The notes under the pieces are model-generated. The model was not told the DNA's origin. It saw only the letters and a program-made list of their open reading frames with translations, and did no database searches. Shown here in pieces: positions 32,499 through 36,399 of a stretch of DNA of 36,399 nt; the stretch's first letter is position 1; each line of letters begins with the position of its first letter. This stretch comes from Bacillaceae bacterium (GTDB taxonomy: Bacteria > Bacillota > Bacilli > JACDOE01). The stretch is from assembly GCA_017656255.1 (NCBI GenBank), contig JACDOE010000010.1, forward strand, positions 1 to 36,399. The letters run 5' to 3'. The position numbers and the translations under genes were made by a program.

Positions 32499-32673
32499 GT
32501 GGGAGTTGAGATGTGAGAGGTGGGAGGTGGGAGGTCGGAGAAGTCGGAAATCGGAGTTGGGATTTAGGGATAGCGGAAGTTTTTTCCGCTATCATCCGGG
32601 TTTCCGGGATTTATTAAAATTAGGGGAAATGTTTTCCGTAATGTGCCTCATTTAAAAATTATGCGAAGTATTC
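32499..32673 (+). repeat. Dispersed intergenic repeat, copy C1 with purine-rich lead
   Basis: A nearly pyrimidine-free GGTGGGAGGTGGGAGGTCGG-type tract (32499-32566) is followed by a perfect hairpin ATAGCGGAA (32570-32578) and TTCCGCTAT (32584-32592), then ATCCGGG, an A/T-rich middle with GTTTTCCGTAAT, and the end ATTATGCGAAGTATTC (32658-32673). It matches copy B block by block. Confidence 0.7.
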
Positions 32674-32689
32674 AGCCGAAGTAGGGGAA

Positions 32690-32797
32690 AATTTTTCCGC
32701 TATTATTTTGGATCTTCACTTTTTTTGAGAAATAGCGGAACAAATTTCCGCTATTTCCGCTATGTTATTGCTTCCTTCATATTATACGAAGTATTCG
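32690..32797 (+). repeat. Dispersed intergenic repeat, copy C2
   Basis: Second tandem unit: TTTTTCCGCTATTATTTTGG, a perfect hairpin AATAGCGGAA (32731-32740) and TTCCGCTATT (32746-32755), then the end ATTATACGAAGTATTCG (32781-32797). It differs from C1 in its middle but shares both ends. Confidence 0.65.
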
Positions 32798-32905
32798 ACG
32801 ACCACACGTCCTCCATTTCCTATCATTCCGTCATCTCTGAATTCTGTCACATCAATCTGCAGACTCAGAAACATGTCCTCTCTGGCATGCTCATCCACCC
32901 GGTAT

Positions 32906-33304
<399 letters not shown>

Positions 33305-33347
33305 TCACCGGGTGCCACGTTAACCATACGTCGGCTGTCATCATCAC

Positions 33348-34001
33348 TTACTTCTTTTTCTTCTGCTCCTGATATTCTTCAAAGGTTAATCGCGGCATGG
33401 CGAAGGTTTCACCGACCTTTGCATAATCCCGTCCGGCCAGCCTTCCGATCGGACTCAGGGCATCCGTATCAATTTTACCGTCCTGGTAGAGAGATTCGGC
33501 AATATGGAACCGAACGACCTCCCCAATGATAAAATCGGAGGTCGGTTGATCCTCTGTTCCCCCCAGCCCGATTATCCGATGCAGCTTGCATTCCATCTGG
33601 ATCTTCGCTTCTTTTAACCGGGGAACGCGGACATTTTCACTCTCAATCACGTGAAATCCGAGTTCATCCACTTCACTGACATCCGGCGGAAAATCGATGC
33701 CCGTTTCATTAACCATGGACACATTGTCGGTATCGACGACATGGATGACAAACTCTTTCGTTTCCATAATATTGCGGGACGTATCCTTGGGTACACTACC
33801 CGACCTGCGTCCACAGCTGATGCCGAGAAGCGGCGGATCCGTACACACCACATTATAAAAACTGAAAGGTGCGGCATTGACCAGCCCTTCCCCGTTCATG
33901 GACGTGACAAAAGCAATCGGACGCGGGAGCACACTTCCGATCAACAGTTTGTAATTCTCCCGCCGTTCCTGTGATTTCGGGTCGATGGAAACATAATTCA
34001 T
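33348..34001 (-). CDS. Flavin reductase-like (FMN-binding split barrel) protein
   Basis: Flavin reductase-domain protein of 217 residues. LIGSVLPRPIAFVTSMNGEGLVNAAPFSFYNVVCTDPPLLGI is the characteristic FMN-binding first half; RNIMETKEFVIHVV and the later AKIQMECKLHRIIGLG follow. The role is unclear: it may reduce free FMN for a partner monooxygenase or act as a stand-alone flavoprotein. Two ATG codons are possible; that at 34007 is two bases from AGGGGG, so the one at 34001 is preferred. A lysine-rich tail ends the protein. Confidence 0.88.
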   Translation of the reverse strand: MNYVSIDPKSQERRENYKLLIGSVLPRPIAFVTSMNGEGLVNAAPFSFYNVVCTDPPLLGISCGRRSGSVPKDTSRNIMETKEFVIHVVDTDNVSMVNETGIDFPPDVSEVDELGFHVIESENVRVPRLKEAKIQMECKLHRIIGLGGTEDQPTSDFIIGEVVRFHIAESLYQDGKIDTDALSPIGRLAGRDYAKVGETFAMPRLTFEEYQEQKKKK

Positions 34002-34091
34002 GTTCATATCCCCCTGTTAGTTGTATTTCGTACCAATAGTTTATTCATACCGTCCTTCATAATATTTAGACATTGCTCGGCCAATTCCTTT

Positions 34092-34436
34092 CTAGGATTG
34101 GTTCCAGACAAACATTAACCAACGGTTGATCACCACCAGCAACCCATAAGTCCATGCGAATCCGGTCAACCCGGTTAAAAAAAGGGCGATGACGGGAAAA
34201 CCAAAAACAACGCTTTCCAACAGCCAGTGCCATCCTGAAGACAGGGGAAACAGGGCATTCGGCGAACCGAGTAACGCCCACAACACAGCCATCACCAGGG
34301 GAATCATGACACTCATCAGGGCTCGGTTGGGGCAGCCTGACACGGCATGATATCCCCAGTACCCCAGTGCGACCAGTCCACAAAGCTCCAGGAGAAATCG
34401 TACCAACAAATTGGAAAATTGAATGGCAGCATACAT
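34092..34436 (-). CDS. YrdB-like DUF2568 membrane protein
   Basis: Small integral membrane protein of 114 residues with about four hydrophobic segments. LVRFLLELCGLVALGYWGYHAV, the VMAVLWALLGSP segment and HWLLESVVFGF match the DUF2568/YrdB pattern. Function is unknown. AGGGGA lies seven bases before the ATG, 11 bases after the TetR-family gene, so it is the third gene of that operon and probably a member of the same regulon. Confidence 0.8.
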   Translation of the reverse strand: MYAAIQFSNLLVRFLLELCGLVALGYWGYHAVSGCPNRALMSVMIPLVMAVLWALLGSPNALFPLSSGWHWLLESVVFGFPVIALFLTGLTGFAWTYGLLVVINRWLMFVWNQS

Positions 34437-34447
34437 CTCTTTTTCCC

Positions 34448-35032
34448 CTATTTCTTATTTGACAGGCGTTTTAACTCGTGCAGCCCGGCAACAAAGGTTT
34501 CAAGCAACATGCGAAAACTCGTATCGACATCAAGAGGGATCCCGAACCCGCCCTTTTGTTCCAGAGAGGCAAATCCGTGACAAATGCTGCGCAATCCCCG
34601 AACGGCATGAACGGCTGAATCCTGATCCAGATCAAATGGTTCCAGCACCCGGACAACCAGATCAACAATTTCCTGCCCTGCCTGCTGCAAATCTGTGTCT
34701 GCAGGATCAGGTGCATGAAAAGTTGCTTCATAAAGTCCGGGGTGCCGGCGGGCAAAATGGACATAGGCTTCTCCCAGGGTAAAGACAGCATCATCACCGG
34801 ATTTTCCGATGACAGCTTTGATTAAAGTATCGTATAGTTTCGTCAATCCGTATTCGGCCAGTTTTTGCCGTAACCCGTTTAATCCGTCCACATGATTATA
34901 CAGCGACGGGGAACGTATTCCCAGTTTTTTCGACAGAATAGCCAGTGTCACATTGTCCATCCCCTGTTCATCAGCGATTTTGGCGGCGGCTTCCAGTATT
35001 GTTTGTAAATCGAGACCTGTGCGGGGTGTCAT
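34448..35032 (-). CDS. TetR/AcrR-family transcriptional regulator
   Basis: Repressor of 194 residues. The N-terminal HTH (about 8-55) reads LQTILEAAAKIADEQGMDNVTLAILSKKLGIRSPSLYNHVDG; the SLYNHV recognition helix is typical. The C-terminal ligand domain resembles the TetR_C_33/WHG type (HARRHPGLYEATFHAP, AVRGLRSICHGFASLE). It overlaps the MBL gene by four bases with AAGGAGATGG before the ATG. Two AACTAA-N5-TTAGTT palindromes upstream of the operon are the obvious operator candidates. Confidence 0.9.
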   Translation of the reverse strand: MTPRTGLDLQTILEAAAKIADEQGMDNVTLAILSKKLGIRSPSLYNHVDGLNGLRQKLAEYGLTKLYDTLIKAVIGKSGDDAVFTLGEAYVHFARRHPGLYEATFHAPDPADTDLQQAGQEIVDLVVRVLEPFDLDQDSAVHAVRGLRSICHGFASLEQKGGFGIPLDVDTSFRMLLETFVAGLHELKRLSNKK

Positions 35033-35766
35033 GATTCCATCTCCTTTTCAGTACCGTTCCAATTTAATTTTTGCTTGGCTTCGCTTATCGCATCTTCAAT
35101 GGCCTTGTTCGGCTGTTTCAACATGCGTCCGTGTCCTACGGCAAGTAGTGAAGGCTGGTAGGTCTTAATTTTAAGGGCACTTTCCAGGGCAATGCGTTTG
35201 TTCCAGGTGGCCATTGCCGGGAAAGGAAACAGGATCCGTAACTGGCCGGATACCGCCAAACCAGCTCTGGTTTGAAAGGCATCTCCGGCAATTATGAAGT
35301 TATGACGGGTATCAATAAACGACATGGAACCAGGCGTATGGCCGGGAGTGGTGATGGCCATCAACGATCCAATCCGGTCTCCGTCCTTAAGTAATTCATC
35401 CGGTTTTGTCTTTAAGCTTCGAGGAACCCCTCCTCTGATCGGCGTCCCCGGTTCACCCTCAACAAGAGCGCGATCCCCCGTCAACAACCGGGCATCCCGA
35501 GCCGAAATGTAAACCGGCACATCAGGTAAAACTTGTTTCAATGCATCCAGCCCGCCCACATGATCATCGTGGGCATGGGTCAACAGGATGCGCTTGATCG
35601 GTTTCCCCAGTCTCTCTGAAACACGTAAAATCTTTTTAGCACTGTAGGGAAGAGCGGTGTCAATCAGAGTCATCCCGTCCTCTTCCTCCACCAGGTAACA
35701 GTTTACGGGAAAGGAACGGGGTAAAAAAGATATTTGAATCAGTGTTTTTTCCTGTACAATTCGCAT
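35029..35766 (-). CDS. MBL-fold metallo-hydrolase
   Basis: Metallo-beta-lactamase-fold hydrolase of 245 residues. Metal ligands: H64, H66, D68, H69 in THAHDDHVGG, H in TTPGHTPGSM near 139, D in IIAGDAFQ and H in LAVGHGRML. This is the two-metal set of glyoxalase II/lactonase-like enzymes. The substrate is unknown; the operon with a TetR regulator suggests response to a small molecule. AGGGAG precedes the ATG by seven bases. First gene of the operon. Confidence 0.88.
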   Translation of the reverse strand: MRIVQEKTLIQISFLPRSFPVNCYLVEEEDGMTLIDTALPYSAKKILRVSERLGKPIKRILLTHAHDDHVGGLDALKQVLPDVPVYISARDARLLTGDRALVEGEPGTPIRGGVPRSLKTKPDELLKDGDRIGSLMAITTPGHTPGSMSFIDTRHNFIIAGDAFQTRAGLAVSGQLRILFPFPAMATWNKRIALESALKIKTYQPSLLAVGHGRMLKQPNKAIEDAISEAKQKLNWNGTEKEMES

Positions 35767-35790
35767 GGGAAATCTCCCTTCTTATTTATA

Positions 35791-35807
35791 AACTAATAAC
35801 GTTAGTT
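35791..35807. promoter_or_regulatory. Operator-like palindrome 1 of the MBL-tetR-yrdB operon
   Basis: AACTAA-TAACG-TTAGTT, 17 bases, centre at 35799, about 33 bases before the MBL start codon. Same arms and spacer length as palindrome 2, and 24 bases away from it centre to centre. Confidence 0.75.
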
Positions 35808-35809
35808 TT

Positions 35810-35838
35810 ATATTAACTAATGCAATTAGTTATTGCAA
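35810..35838 (-). promoter_or_regulatory. Promoter with operator-like palindrome 2 of the MBL operon
   Basis: AACTAA-TGCAA-TTAGTT (35815-35831) is a 17-base palindrome. On the minus strand TTGCAA (35833-35838), 17 bases and TAATAT (35810-35815) are a modest sigma-A promoter, so this palindrome fills the spacer. Binding of the TetR-family protein here would block RNA polymerase. Confidence 0.6.
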
Positions 35839-36085
35839 GGGTTTTTAATTCACTCTAATTTAGAAAATTTTCAAACGAAGCAGGATTGTGTAAATATTTG
35901 CCGAAAAATAAAAAAGTATGTCAAAATTTCATAGACATCCTTTTGTTTTAGCTATTATGTTAATTTCCTAAAAGGATGGTTCACATGACGAGGGGTGAGG
36001 GCCAGGGAGGAATCATAATTAGTAAAGCTCATGCAGTTGTAGGTTTTGAAGTACATAGGATTTAAAATTTTAAGGAGGAACTTGC
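35839..36085. other. Intergenic region upstream of the TM2 gene
   Basis: No supported gene of normal size. A 26-codon frame at 35985-36065 starts with ATG nine bases after AAAGGATG and ends 20 bases before the TM2 start; it may be a leader peptide or chance. A good TM2 promoter was not found by eye. Confidence 0.4.
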
Positions 36086-36399
36086 ATGTCATTAATTCAA
36101 AAACAGGGATTAACTTCGGAAGAACTGCAATTATTGAACACAGAAATGACCAAGCGCCAAAAATCCGCGGGAGTCGCCTGGTTATTGTGGGTCTTTACAG
36201 CCGGGTTCGGTGGACACCGTTTTTATCTGGGACGCACCGGAACCGCAGTCGCCATGCTTCTGACGCTGGGAGGCCTCGGCATCTGGGCCTTTATCGACCT
36301 GTTTTTATTAAACGGAATGATCAAGGATACCAACGAAAAGATCGAGAGTGAAATTATTTCTGAAGTCCGTTTGATGAAACAGGCCAAGCAAAATTCAGA
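36086..36399 (+). CDS. TM2-domain membrane protein, cut by the window end
   Basis: Partial gene (first 104 codons). A short polar N-terminus of about 33 residues is followed by the TM2 domain: [24 protein letters not shown], then [24 protein letters not shown], with the conserved GGHRFY-G turn and the D in the second helix. A charged tail follows ([11 protein letters not shown]). The ATG at 36086 has AAGGAGG seven bases upstream; a longer frame starting at 36046 is in another phase and is spurious. Function of TM2 proteins is not known. Confidence 0.85.
   Translation, partial: MSLIQKQGLTSEELQLLNTEMTKRQKSAGVAWLLWVFTAGFGGHRFYLGRTGTAVAMLLTLGGLGIWAFIDLFLLNGMIKDTNEKIESEIISEVRLMKQAKQNS

Larger units (their letters stand above)
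32493..32905. other. Intergenic region full of dispersed repeats
   Basis: No supported gene. It holds a purine-rich tract (32499-32566) and two tandem repeat units (to 32673 and 32690-32797). A 45-codon minus-strand frame (32782-32919, TTG start) overlaps the end of the VOC gene and stops inside the second repeat; it lacks a ribosome binding site and is not called as a gene. Confidence 0.5.

Noticed and set aside
32778-32800. loxP-like arm in ACTTCGTATAATATG of the repeat end
   Set aside because: Only one arm is similar, there is no inverted partner at the loxP spacing, and the other repeat copies diverge from it.
36046-36351. 101-codon plus-strand frame beginning at 36046
   Set aside because: It is out of phase with the TM2 gene, which has the better ribosome binding site and a clear domain.

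Overview
This window looks like a chromosomal segment of a halotolerant or halophilic, facultatively anaerobic member of the Bacillota, most likely order Bacillales. The basis is the Bacillus-type gene block yqeG-yqeH-aroE-yhbY-nadD-yqeK-rsfS-yqeM, strong GGAGG-type ribosome binding sites with many GTG and some TTG starts, a Bacillus-type Fnr with its C-terminal cysteine cluster, and a complete ectoine/hydroxyectoine operon. I cannot name the genus from sequence alone. I saw no rRNA, tRNA, CRISPR array, phage or intact insertion sequence.

Layout: (1) 135-5283, minus strand: the conserved ribosome-assembly/NAD/shikimate operon, with a terminator after yqeM. (2) 5417-7060: an alpha/beta hydrolase and a gene-poor stretch of hairpins and possible decayed sequence. 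(3) 7061-10556: nicotinamidase PncA, an OsmC-like protein, an arsR-arsM pair with a perfect operator, and a UPF0173-type metallo-hydrolase. (4) 10669-12034: an acetamidase/formamidase with a perfect 14-bp dyad in its leader. (5) 12180-15006: mobA, fnr, a universal stress protein and an Hsp20 protein, each preceded by an FNR-box-like site (TGTGA-N6-TCACA). (6) 15007-18495, minus strand: ectABCD. (7) 18954-19709: a short-chain dehydrogenase. (8) 20095-25072, minus strand: a branched-chain-amino-acid-type ABC transporter operon ending in a 4-oxalocrotonate tautomerase-like gene. A textbook sigma-54 promoter precedes it. (9) 25096-29585, minus strand: a sodium:solute symporter, a histidine kinase and an NtrC/AtoC-type sigma-54 response regulator with overlapping or touching genes. 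(10) 29723-32492, plus strand: a large membrane-anchored protein of unknown function and purU. (11) 32499-32905: a cluster of dispersed intergenic repeats. (12) 32906-35831, minus strand: a VOC protein, a flavin reductase-like protein, and an MBL hydrolase-TetR-YrdB operon with two identical-pattern operators. (13) 36086 to the end: a truncated TM2-domain gene.

The most interesting system is regions 8 and 9 together: a symporter-coupled two-component system with a sigma-54 activator, directly upstream of a sigma-54-dependent ABC uptake operon. The layout suggests that the kinase senses a solute together with, or through, the symporter, and that the regulator switches on a high-affinity ABC importer. 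The substrate is unknown. The second theme is a compact putative FNR regulon of four neighbouring promoters whose boxes can all be placed near -41.5 relative to plausible -10 elements. The third is a family of intergenic repeats, at least four copies, with hairpins and a conserved end resembling one arm of a dif site.
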